Assembly (NCBI GenBank): GCA_003543215.1
Contig: DPJD01000001.1
Span: 280,889 to 318,400 of the forward strand
DNA length: 37,512 nt
Direction of reading: 5' to 3'
Source: Erysipelotrichaceae bacterium
GTDB taxonomy: Bacteria; Bacillota_I; Bacilli_A; Erysipelotrichales; Erysipelotrichaceae
Part shown: in pieces, positions 7,794 through 15,076 of the stretch
Position numbering within the stretch: position 1 is the stretch's first letter
Layout: the number at the start of each line of letters is the position of its first letter
Position numbers and translations under genes: made by a program
The notes under the pieces: generated by a model
Seen by the model: the letters and a program-made list of their open reading frames with translations, nothing else
What the model was told of the DNA's origin: nothing
Database searches by the model: none

Positions 7794-9343
7794 TTGATGT
7801 ATGTATCCAAAGTATTCGGTTTACCAAAGAGATAACCTTGACCATAGGTACAACCCAGTTCAATGAAGAACTGTTTTTGTGCATCTGTTTCAATGCCTTC
7901 CGCAATGATCTTCAGTTTAAGTTTATGCCCTAAATCAATGATGGAGCTTAGGATCTCGTGTTGTTTACCTTGACCTTTTTGTAAAGCAAAGGTTCGATCG
8001 ATCTTCATCGTATCGATGGGAAGTTGGTGAAGATAGGTTAAGGATGAGTATCCTGTCCCGAAATCATCCAAAGCGATGGTGAACCCCAATTGTTTCAAAC
8101 GCATTAGATTGCGCTTCGCTAAATCAAAATTCTCAATGATCGCAGTCTCCGTAATCTCAATCTGGACATTTGCAGCTGTAATGTTTGTCGTCCTTAAGAG
8201 TCGTTCAATTGTATGAATGAAACTGATATCCACTAAACCCTTTGAAGACAAATTGATAGAAAGCATCAAATCAATGCCTTGTGTCGCATGCGTCTTGATT
8301 AGATTGAAACAAGTCTCAAAAACATACTCCTCAAGCATACTGATCAAATTTGTCGTTTCCGCTACCGTAATGAACACATCCGGTGCGACTTTACCAAAAA
8401 GATTGGAATCCCAACGCAATAGTGCCTCGTAACCCACGATTTGATCACTTTGCATATCAATGACAGGTTGATACACAAGATAAAGCTCTTTATTCTCCAA
8501 AGCCTTACGCAACTCATTAACCATACGGATACGATCCATCCGTTGCTTATGATAATCTTCAGTATAGAAGTTATAGCTGTTCTTACTGATGCCTTTGAGA
8601 TGATGCATCGCTGTATCCGCAGCCTTATAAAGTTCATTGAAGTTTGTTCCATCTTTAGGATAGATCGATACACCGATACTTGAAGTGATGAAAATGGATT
8701 GGTCTTCTATGATGCGTTCTTGATTGATCAAACTCAACAAGCCATTCAAATTCTGATTGAGCTGGATCTGATTCCGCTCACTTAAATCATAAGTGATGAT
8801 AAAACCAGTCCCACTGCGCGCAAGCGTATCCGCAGGTCCGAGTCGTTGTGATAAATCCTTGGTTAAATCAAGCAGCAAAGCATCCCCTATGGAATACCCT
8901 AAAAGCTCATTCACCGTCGCAAAATCATCAATATCCAAAGAAATAAGCGCAAAAGATAGACTTGGATTCTTTTGAATGCGTTTATCAATGATTTCAGACA
9001 AACGTCTGCGATTGGGAAGTTGAGTCAATTCATCATGACTCTGCTGGTAAAGGATACGATCATTCAATTCTTTATTGCGTCGCAAACGAACCGCTAAAAT
9101 GGACGCAAACAGTGCCGCCGATGCAAAGACATAGAACCAACCCTTGGCGGTTTGAAATTCAACCAAAAGATCGATGTCTTTAACCATCATGGCTAAAAGG
9201 TCATCGGAAGTGGTAATCCACAACAAGCCAACGAATAAATAGATGGCCGCGAAACGAATGACTTCGTATTCAGGACTTCCAATCCATTTTTCGTTGAAGA
9301 GGTGTCGTTCGATTTTTAGAAAGAATTCGTGAATTTTTTTCAT
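7781..9343 (-). CDS. Membrane GGDEF-EAL protein, degenerate GGDEF, likely c-di-GMP phosphodiesterase
   Basis: 520 residues from the ATG at 9343 (MKKIHEFF); a start at 9361 is possible, but a TAGAAT -10-like box covers it (9360-9365). Two membrane segments (about 30-52 and 72-92) with a short outside loop anchor the protein. The GGDEF domain (about 105-270) retains DELTQLPNRR and DIDDF, but the signature itself reads RSGTGF instead of GGDEF, so it should not make c-di-GMP; it may bind GTP as a regulator. The EAL domain (about 285-515) keeps YEALLRW, the Asn of INLSSKG, ITETAII, DDFGTGYSSL, KIDRTF and AEGIET, so hydrolysis of c-di-GMP to pGpG is expected. It is downstream of another EAL gene on the same strand, separated by a terminator. 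Confidence 0.88.
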   Translation of the reverse strand: MKKIHEFFLKIERHLFNEKWIGSPEYEVIRFAAIYLFVGLLWITTSDDLLAMMVKDIDLLVEFQTAKGWFYVFASAALFASILAVRLRRNKELNDRILYQQSHDELTQLPNRRRLSEIIDKRIQKNPSLSFALISLDIDDFATVNELLGYSIGDALLLDLTKDLSQRLGPADTLARSGTGFIITYDLSERNQIQLNQNLNGLLSLINQERIIEDQSIFITSSIGVSIYPKDGTNFNELYKAADTAMHHLKGISKNSYNFYTEDYHKQRMDRIRMVNELRKALENKELYLVYQPVIDMQSDQIVGYEALLRWDSNLFGKVAPDVFITVAETTNLISMLEEYVFETCFNLIKTHATQGIDLMLSINLSSKGLVDISFIHTIERLLRTTNITAANVQIEITETAIIENFDLAKRNLMRLKQLGFTIALDDFGTGYSSLTYLHQLPIDTMKIDRTFALQKGQGKQHEILSSIIDLGHKLKLKIIAEGIETDAQKQFFIELGCTYGQGYLFGKPNTLDTYIKKDA

Positions 9344-9384
9344 AGTAATTCTTAATATCATTCTATCACACTCATAAATCGAAA

Positions 9385-9417
9385 CTATAAAAATAAAAGG
9401 CGCATGATTTTGCGCCT
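9385..9417 (-). terminator. Terminator of the Cache-HAMP-EAL gene
   Basis: Minus-strand stem AGGCGCA/TGCGCCT (9411-9417 and 9398-9404), a 6-base loop, followed by TTTATTTTTATAG. It touches the stop codon of the gene ending at 9416. Confidence 0.85.
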
Positions 9418-11710
9418 AATACTCCAAATCTTCCATACGTTTTGGTTGAGAAATATAATAACCTTGGATCATCTCACAACCAAAGGACTTAAGTAGATCA
9501 ACTTGTTCCAATGTCTCAACCCCCTCAGCCACAACTTCCAACTTCAAGTTATGCGCTAAGGTGATCATGGAGCTCACCAATTGACGGGTCGGTTCATCGT
9601 TCATCATCTTATGGACGAAGGACTTATCAATCTTGATGTGATCAATGGGGAAACGACTCAAGTAAGCTAAGGATGAATAGCCTGTCCCAAAGTCATCGAT
9701 CGCAATCTTACAACCAATCGCTTTGATCTGATGTAGATCCATCAGTTTGACTTCCACATCATCCATGGCCGTACTTTCCGTTAACTCAATGCACAAGTTC
9801 TCAGGATTCACACCAATGACCTTGATTCGATTCTTAAGGAATGTAATGAAATGCGTATCCTTTAATTGTAAAGCAGAGACATTCAAGGCAACGACCATAT
9901 CCGGATGGGTTTGATTCAAACGTTTTAACTCTAAGATGGCTTCATTCAAGATATAACGTCCAATCTCAATGATTTGACTGTTATTTTCCGCAATCGTAAT
10001 GATGGTTTGAATGGATTCTTGATAATACAATGGATGGTTCCATCTCAACAAGGTTTCAAATCCACTGACCTGCATCGTCTTTAAATCCACAATAGGCTGA
10101 TAGACGGGGTAGAGTTCTTTCTTTTCAATGGCTTTGAAGAGTTCGGACTCAATGTCTTGTTCCTTTTTGATCTCTTGTTGGATACCATCTTCAAAGAAAA
10201 CAGCGATATTGCCACCTAGTTTCTTAGCTTTTAGTTTTGCTAAGGTCGCATTGTGGATGGTCGTTTCAACTTCTTGTTCGCTCTCATGACTTGCAAAACC
10301 ACAGGATAGACTCAAATGAATTTCGATATCCATGATTTTAAATGGTCTTTGTGCCAGTGCCAAGAGTCGCTGCACACGTAAACGAACCAACTCTTGATTC
10401 TCGGCATGTAAGAATAAAATCATCTCATCTCCAAAGTATCGTGCGATGAGTTCATAGGCATAGAGCGTGCTGCCAAGAAGATCCGCGAACTGTTTCAAGG
10501 TTTCGTTGCCAAAGCCATAACCGCCCATACTGTTGATCTTCTTAAAGTCATCAACGGATAAAACAACGACATAGTATTGTTTTGTGGGATGTTCACGGGT
10601 GAGTCGATCGGCATCTAAGAGATAAGAACGATAATTAGGTACCTGTGTAACAGGATCCACAAAAGTTAAATTCTTGATTTCATCTAACATACGATTGAAA
10701 CCATGTCCCGCCACACCCAATTCATTTTGAATCGTGGTATCCGCCACAACACTCAAATCACCTTTTTCCGCACGTCTGAACACTTCAGTTAATTTTACAA
10801 TCGGGTTGGTTAGCGTCCTTGCATAAATGAACGCGAACACAATCAAAGACAATAAGCTGATGATAATGGCTGTATCGATGTAATTCATGACCGAGATCAA
10901 TTGACTGAATGCCTGTGATTCTTGGACCGATATGACGAGTTTCCATGAATTCGTATTATGAATGGTGGAATAGACCGCCAACATGTTCTCATCGTTGTAG
11001 CCAACATAATTGAAGAAACCACTGCCAGCAGTAAAAGGTTGGACATCGATTTCTTTGATGACTTTCGTATAATCGTGAATGATATCGATTTCGGGATCCG
11101 GATGTGCAACGATACGTCCATTCCCATCCACAATCCATGCGTAACCATAGGAATCAAATTGGATGTCACTGATGATGGTCTCCATGAAACGTGTGGTCAA
11201 GACCGCATTCAATAAACCCACAGTTGTATTTTCACGTTGAATCGCATAGGAAAGGGTTATGATCGGCACATCATCATAGAAATAGGGGCTGTAAAATGGG
11301 TTTGAAATCGCATAGAGTTTATTCTGTTCAAAAATCTTTGCGAACTGTTCCTGCGCACGGATATCGATATGCGCACCATACGTGGTCCATGCTTGTCCAT
11401 CGGGTTGAGCAATGGTCATCCCTTTAAAATCACTGTGATTCAATAGGCTGGAGAGAAATGGAAGAATGGACTCCACATCCATGGATTCCATAAAGTCGGA
11501 ATGTGCCACCATATGGACTTTATTCAAATGACCTTGAAGCTCTTTTGACAGCTCATCTGCACGAGCGCGTGTGATTTCACTGTAAAAGTTTCGCTCATGA
11601 ATCTTCAATTCATTGAGCTTTTTTTCAATGGTCATGCTTAACACGCCGAAAATCACAATCGAAACGATTGCGATGACAATGATCATTTGAAAACGTATTT
11701 TTTTGAACAT
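9416..11710 (-). CDS. Cache-HAMP-GGDEF(degenerate)-EAL sensor phosphodiesterase
   Basis: 764 residues. A membrane helix (7-27) is followed by a roughly 250-residue extracellular double-Cache sensor region (with SYGYAWIVDGNGRIVAHPDPE in its distal half), a second helix (282-302) and a HAMP linker (ARTLTNPIVKLTEVFRRAEKGDLS). The GGDEF domain has VDPVTQVPNYR, but the signature is YFGDEM rather than GGDEF, so cyclase activity is doubtful. The EAL domain keeps the catalytic set with FETLLRW as its signature (Thr for Ala), ELTEST, DDFGTGYSSL, KIDKSF and AEGVET. It should lower c-di-GMP in response to an external small ligand. A TATACT box (11719-11724) lies only 8 bases before the ATG and no ribosome site is seen, so the mRNA may be leaderless. 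Confidence 0.9.
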   Translation of the reverse strand: MFKKIRFQMIIVIAIVSIVIFGVLSMTIEKKLNELKIHERNFYSEITRARADELSKELQGHLNKVHMVAHSDFMESMDVESILPFLSSLLNHSDFKGMTIAQPDGQAWTTYGAHIDIRAQEQFAKIFEQNKLYAISNPFYSPYFYDDVPIITLSYAIQRENTTVGLLNAVLTTRFMETIISDIQFDSYGYAWIVDGNGRIVAHPDPEIDIIHDYTKVIKEIDVQPFTAGSGFFNYVGYNDENMLAVYSTIHNTNSWKLVISVQESQAFSQLISVMNYIDTAIIISLLSLIVFAFIYARTLTNPIVKLTEVFRRAEKGDLSVVADTTIQNELGVAGHGFNRMLDEIKNLTFVDPVTQVPNYRSYLLDADRLTREHPTKQYYVVVLSVDDFKKINSMGGYGFGNETLKQFADLLGSTLYAYELIARYFGDEMILFLHAENQELVRLRVQRLLALAQRPFKIMDIEIHLSLSCGFASHESEQEVETTIHNATLAKLKAKKLGGNIAVFFEDGIQQEIKKEQDIESELFKAIEKKELYPVYQPIVDLKTMQVSGFETLLRWNHPLYYQESIQTIITIAENNSQIIEIGRYILNEAILELKRLNQTHPDMVVALNVSALQLKDTHFITFLKNRIKVIGVNPENLCIELTESTAMDDVEVKLMDLHQIKAIGCKIAIDDFGTGYSSLAYLSRFPIDHIKIDKSFVHKMMNDEPTRQLVSSMITLAHNLKLEVVAEGVETLEQVDLLKSFGCEMIQGYYISQPKRMEDLEY

Positions 11711-11718
11711 TCATTCAC

Positions 11719-11748
11719 AGTATAACGAATAAATCTTAAATATTACAA
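11719..11748 (-). promoter_or_regulatory. Promoter of the Cache-HAMP-EAL gene
   Basis: Minus strand: TTGTAA (11743-11748), 18-bp spacer, TATACT (11719-11724), 8 bases, then the ATG at 11710. Back to back with the TetR promoter. Confidence 0.5.
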
Positions 11749-11757
11749 CAAAAGTTA

Positions 11758-11786
11758 TTGACACCAAACATATTTAGGAATATATT
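11758..11786 (+). promoter_or_regulatory. SigmaA promoter of the TetR/flavodoxin operon
   Basis: A consensus -35 TTGACA (11758-11763), a 17-bp spacer and TATATT (11781-11786). The start of transcription should be near 11793, inside the palindrome at 11783-11799. Confidence 0.8.
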
Positions 11787-11799
11787 AACAGTGTTAATA
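11783..11799. promoter_or_regulatory. Palindromic operator over the TetR promoter
   Basis: TATTAACAGTGTTAATA is a perfect 8-1-8 palindrome covering the end of the -10 box and the start site. The likely ligand is the TetR protein encoded immediately downstream, giving autorepression of the four-gene operon. Confidence 0.6.
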
Positions 11800-11815
11800 A
11801 AATAGAGAGGTGTTC

Positions 11816-12370
11816 ATGACACAGATTAAACGTCAACGAATCGCACAGATTTTTGTGGATACGGCAATCAAACAGATTATCGAGCAAGGGATTGAAACGC
11901 TCAGTGTCCGTAAGATCGCAGAGGAAACAGGGTTCTCGTATGCGACCATATACAACTATTTCACTGATTTCAATGCCTTATTGTGGGCATGTAAGAAACA
12001 GATGATCAAAGACTTGGCTTCCCATATGTTGGCTCAAGAGATCGATGCATCTAAAAAGGGTGTGCATGAACTCTTCAAGCGTTACGTCCATTACTTTCTT
12101 GACTACCCGCATATCTTTCGCTTTTTCTATTTCCATCATGTCAATCCAGGCGAAGAGCGTTTTGATGAATTTGGTTTTGATGACTTGATGTTTCAATCGT
12201 TTGGATTTCTGCACGGTAAAAAAGATGAGAAGACAATTCAGGCGATTGCCTTGACGTGCATCTATGCGGTGCATGGCATACTTCAGTTGCATTTCAGTGG
12301 TAATGATCAAGCCGATCAAGCAGCGATCGATCAAAGCATCGATGTATGTTTGGATGTCTTGCTTCAATAG
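11816..12370 (+). CDS. TetR/AcrR family transcriptional regulator
   Basis: 184 residues from ATG 11816, which has AGAGAGG (11804-11810) at 5 bases; a GTG at 11810 overlaps that site and is less likely. The N-terminal 55 residues form the TetR helix-turn-helix: LSVRKIAEETGFSYATIYNYF is the recognition unit. The remaining helical part (with RYVHYFLDYPHIFRFFYFHH) is a ligand-binding and dimer domain of unknown specificity. It leads an apparent operon with flavodoxin, FMN-binding and membrane genes, so it probably senses a compound linked to that flavin system. A perfect promoter and a palindrome across its start site suggest that it represses itself. Confidence 0.88.
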   Translation: MTQIKRQRIAQIFVDTAIKQIIEQGIETLSVRKIAEETGFSYATIYNYFTDFNALLWACKKQMIKDLASHMLAQEIDASKKGVHELFKRYVHYFLDYPHIFRFFYFHHVNPGEERFDEFGFDDLMFQSFGFLHGKKDEKTIQAIALTCIYAVHGILQLHFSGNDQADQAAIDQSIDVCLDVLLQ

Positions 12371-12381
12371 GAGGGATATTG

Positions 12382-12834
12382 ATGAAAATCAAGATGATCG
12401 TTTATTCGTATACACACAACACACTGCGTCTGATCGAAGAATGGGCAAAGCAGCTCAACCAACACGACATTGAGATCGCATCGATCCATGCCTATGATGA
12501 AGATCCCAACACAAAAGCCATTTCACTCTCTGTGAAACCAAGCATCGAAGCTGTGGATCATGTGGTATTTGCGACCTGTGTCCGTGGTTTCGCCTTGGCA
12601 CCCATCATGGAAACGTATCTCAAGCAAATTCAAAACTTAAAAGGACAGGCTTGTACCTTGGTGTTAACACAATACTTCCCGTTTGAAGCGTGGGGTGGCA
12701 GACAAGCCATGCATCAATTTAAACATTTGGTAGAAGCGAAGGGGGGCGTCGTCAAAGATACCTTCATTCTAAATCGCAGTCGTAAAAGCAACAGCCAAAA
12801 GGCGAGGATCTTGAATCATGTCCCGCAAGTTTAA
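12382..12834 (+). CDS. Flavodoxin-like protein
   Basis: 150 residues from ATG 12382, which has AGGAGGGA (12369-12376) in front. The start MIVYSYTHNTLRLIEEWAKQL matches the flavodoxin phosphate loop (S/T-x-T-x-N/G-T), and HVVFATCVRGFALAPIMETYL and LVLTQYFPFEAWGG fit the later strands and FMN-contacting loops. It is probably a cytoplasmic electron carrier or flavoreductase-like protein. It lies 11 bp after the TetR stop and overlaps the next gene by 17 bp, so translation is coupled. The combination of flavodoxin and FMN_bind protein suggests a short electron path to a membrane-bound flavin. The exact partner is unknown. Confidence 0.75.
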   Translation: MKIKMIVYSYTHNTLRLIEEWAKQLNQHDIEIASIHAYDEDPNTKAISLSVKPSIEAVDHVVFATCVRGFALAPIMETYLKQIQNLKGQACTLVLTQYFPFEAWGGRQAMHQFKHLVEAKGGVVKDTFILNRSRKSNSQKARILNHVPQV

Positions 12835-13210
12835 ATATTTCCTGATGGTTTTAGTCGTCCTTGTTTTAGCTTTGTTTTTGGGTTATCAAAAACTCAATGC
12901 CGATCTAGAAGGCTTAAAGGACAATGGATTTGAAACACTTAAGCCCAATGAATGGAAAGAGGGCAGTTATCTGGGTGAAGCCAATCAGTTTCCAATCAAG
13001 GTTAAAGTTGAAGTGTCCATAGAATCAAATAGAATCACAGACATCACACTAATCGAACACCAAACCGGTGAGGGTCAAGGTGCTGAAGCCATCCTTGATG
13101 ATGTGTTAAGTGCACAAAGCTTGGATGTGGATGTGATCACGGGTGCGACCTACAGTTCAATCCTTATCTTGGAAGCGATTGAAGATGCTTTGGAGAAGGC
13201 GAATGAATAA
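12818..13210 (+). CDS. Membrane-anchored FMN-binding domain protein
   Basis: 130 residues. Residues 7-24 are a single hydrophobic helix that acts as an uncleaved anchor, leaving the rest outside the cell. The body is an FMN_bind domain like those of RnfG/NqrC and Gram-positive extracellular electron-transfer proteins. The motif DVITGATYSS (residues 105-114) is the flavin-transferase site: ApbE-type enzymes attach FMN covalently to the second Thr of TGAT (Thr111). The start overlaps the flavodoxin gene by 17 bp. No apbE gene is in the window, so modification would need a distant gene. Likely role: extracytoplasmic electron carrier; substrate unknown. Confidence 0.85.
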   Translation: MSRKFKYFLMVLVVLVLALFLGYQKLNADLEGLKDNGFETLKPNEWKEGSYLGEANQFPIKVKVEVSIESNRITDITLIEHQTGEGQGAEAILDDVLSAQSLDVDVITGATYSSILILEAIEDALEKANE

Positions 13211-13838
13211 GAAGCTCAGGATAACTTTGATGATTGGAATGTTATTAATCTTAGTTGATTTAATGTTGAGTATACTTCTTAAGAATACATATCCGCTTCC
13301 AATCACAGATATGGATTGGATCAATGCGGCAAGGCAAAGCCCTTTTATGTTGCTTTATCATTTAGATGGATTGAACTTGATCATTGCATGGGTCTTTGCT
13401 GCTTTCTTTTATCTGTTAAAAAATATGAATGCTCGTTTTAGTCGCCTATTTGTTTTCTATGTTGTGGGCTTGCTTTACATGACAATCATGAATCGCGCTT
13501 ATCTCGTTTGGGGCTTGGCTCAATTCACTGTGTTTGATGACGCTAATTTATTGGCACTGATTCATCAAGGACGTCATGATGGGTGGTGGACATTACCAGG
13601 ATTTTTGATGCAAAACCTAAGTTTCCTCTATCTTGCGTACACCTTTATCCAAAACAAAACAACCCGTGTGCTTGGCATCTTGGGTTGTCTGGGTTTTAGT
13701 TTATTAAGCATTTACCTCATTCTCATCCGTTTTCTATCCCTCAATCCAATGATGATGGGGATGACGGCGATTGGAGGGATCATCGCATTGGTTTTCTATG
13801 GTCGTTTGATCAAGCACCTTCAAAGTCATTCACTTTAA
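13203..13838 (+). CDS. Six-helix membrane protein of unknown function
   Basis: 211 residues from ATG 13203, which overlaps the end of the FMN-binding gene by 8 bp and has GGAGAAGG upstream. Hydrophobic segments suggest about six membrane helices (near 8-26, 55-75, 85-103, 140-158, 165-185 and 188-205), with little soluble sequence. I do not recognise a family. Its place as last gene of the TetR/flavodoxin/FMN_bind operon suggests a membrane component of that redox system, for example a docking or transport subunit, but no haem- or flavin-binding motif is visible. The last 29 bp overlap the convergent HD-GYP gene. Confidence 0.7.
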   Translation: MNKKLRITLMIGMLLILVDLMLSILLKNTYPLPITDMDWINAARQSPFMLLYHLDGLNLIIAWVFAAFFYLLKNMNARFSRLFVFYVVGLLYMTIMNRAYLVWGLAQFTVFDDANLLALIHQGRHDGWWTLPGFLMQNLSFLYLAYTFIQNKTTRVLGILGCLGFSLLSIYLILIRFLSLNPMMMGMTAIGGIIALVFYGRLIKHLQSHSL

Positions 13839-14940
13839 GGTTTCGATCAAAGATCTTCCGGATGGTGTCGAATTCTTGTGCAAACGCATGGACGACATCA
13901 GGATCGAATTGTGTGCCACTGTTTTCCTTAATGTAGACATAGGTCTTCTCGATGCTCCAAGCGTCCTTATAGACCTTTTTATTTGTCAATGCATCAAAGA
14001 CATCCACCAAAGCCATGATGCGTGCTGATAGGGGGATCTGTGTCCCTTTCAAACCTTCAGGATACCCATTTCCATCCCAACGTTCATGGTGATACTTGGC
14101 GATATTCAAGGCTTCACGGAAGAATTCCAAGGATTCACTGTTCATGGCAGACACCATCAAACGATCGAAAAGTGTCGGTTCGATGGCACTGCGGATCGAA
14201 TCGTAACCAATCGTGGTATGGGTTTTCACCAAAGTGAATTCATCCACCGTCAACTTATCCTTTTTCAATAAAATGGCTTCTGGGATGCCCAGTTTACCAA
14301 TATCGTGCAACGGGCAAGCCTTAACGGTACGAATGATGTATTTTTCATCGATTAATTTGCTATATTTAGGGTAAGTTTGAAGTTTTCTTAGAATCAACTC
14401 ATAATAGCGTTTCAATTTGGTTATTTTCTGGCCTGTCAATTCTTCACGTGTTGCCACAAGATTGGATACGATGTCCAAAGACAAATCCAAGCTTAATTGC
14501 AGATCATAGAGACGTTTGTTCAAACTGGACTCCAACCATAGTTCCTGATTCCTGACGAAGTCTTGAAGCCGTTTGTGTTCTACGTAGTGTTTCAGTGCAG
14601 CCAATAAACGTGTGCTACGTAAGGGTTTGATCAACACATCACTGACACCCTTTGCATAGAAAAGAGCCTCATCACGCATTTGATCTTGTGTGATCATCAA
14701 TAAGATGGGGAGATGTGCATAACGCTCATCGTTTCTGATCCATTCGACCACATCCAAACTTAATGCATTTTGAGCACTTAAAAACAAGACATCGACCTTA
14801 GCCCCTGTTTTGAGATGATTCAAACATTCTGTACTGGTCTTAAAGCTGGTGATGTTCGCATTGTTCTGTAGACTTTGAGCAATGGTAAGAACCTGCTCGT
14901 TGTCATGTTCGACAATAATGACTTCATTGTGTTCAATCAT
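13810..14940 (-). CDS. Response regulator-like HD-GYP c-di-GMP phosphodiesterase with atypical receiver
   Basis: 376 residues. Residues 5-125 fold like a receiver domain: acidic start (EHD), conserved Lys105 in DVLIKPL, but the phospho-acceptor position at the end of strand 3 is Ser55 (VDVLFLS) instead of Asp, so normal phosphorylation is unlikely. After a helical linker comes an HD-GYP domain with HDIGK (212-216), HTTIG (241-245), HHERWDGNGYP (284-294) and VDVFDALT, all the expected metal ligands. HD-GYP enzymes hydrolyse c-di-GMP to pGpG or GMP. Start: GAGGTTTTT upstream of the ATG. Its own promoter is seen at 14959-14987. No histidine kinase is nearby, in line with a non-phosphorylated receiver. 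Confidence 0.9.
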   Translation of the reverse strand: MIEHNEVIIVEHDNEQVLTIAQSLQNNANITSFKTSTECLNHLKTGAKVDVLFLSAQNALSLDVVEWIRNDERYAHLPILLMITQDQMRDEALFYAKGVSDVLIKPLRSTRLLAALKHYVEHKRLQDFVRNQELWLESSLNKRLYDLQLSLDLSLDIVSNLVATREELTGQKITKLKRYYELILRKLQTYPKYSKLIDEKYIIRTVKACPLHDIGKLGIPEAILLKKDKLTVDEFTLVKTHTTIGYDSIRSAIEPTLFDRLMVSAMNSESLEFFREALNIAKYHHERWDGNGYPEGLKGTQIPLSARIMALVDVFDALTNKKVYKDAWSIEKTYVYIKENSGTQFDPDVVHAFAQEFDTIRKIFDRNLKVNDFEGA

Positions 14941-14958
14941 AAAAACCTCATTTAATTA

Positions 14959-14987
14959 AGTTTATGCTTTTATGAGAATAAAAACAA
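14959..14987 (-). promoter_or_regulatory. Promoter of the HD-GYP gene
   Basis: Minus strand TTGTTT (14982-14987), 17-bp spacer, TAAACT (14959-14964), followed by the GAGGT ribosome site and the ATG at 14940. Confidence 0.45.
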
Positions 14988-15004
14988 TATGATACATAAT
15001 ACAA

Positions 15005-15026
15005 TATAATATGTACGTATCGTACA
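15005..15026 (+). promoter_or_regulatory. -10 box with adjoining palindrome before the 7TM-GGDEF gene
   Basis: TATAAT at 15005-15010 is directly followed by TGTACG-TAT-CGTACA (15012-15026), a perfect 6-3-6 inverted repeat at the expected start site. No good -35 element lies 16-18 bp upstream, so an activator may be needed, or the palindrome may be a repressor site. Confidence 0.4.
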
Positions 15027-15076
15027 CAGTCCTTGAAATTTACTCAAAACTGTTTTAAAGTAGTGTCACTTAAACT

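Noticed and set aside
11978..12367. 129-codon frame antisense to the TetR gene
   Set aside because: Overlaps a clear TetR gene, has no ribosome site, no recognisable domain and shadow-type composition.
12346..12381. Upstream start for the flavodoxin-like gene
   Set aside because: It lies within the TetR coding end, whereas ATG 12382 has AGGAGGGA in front.
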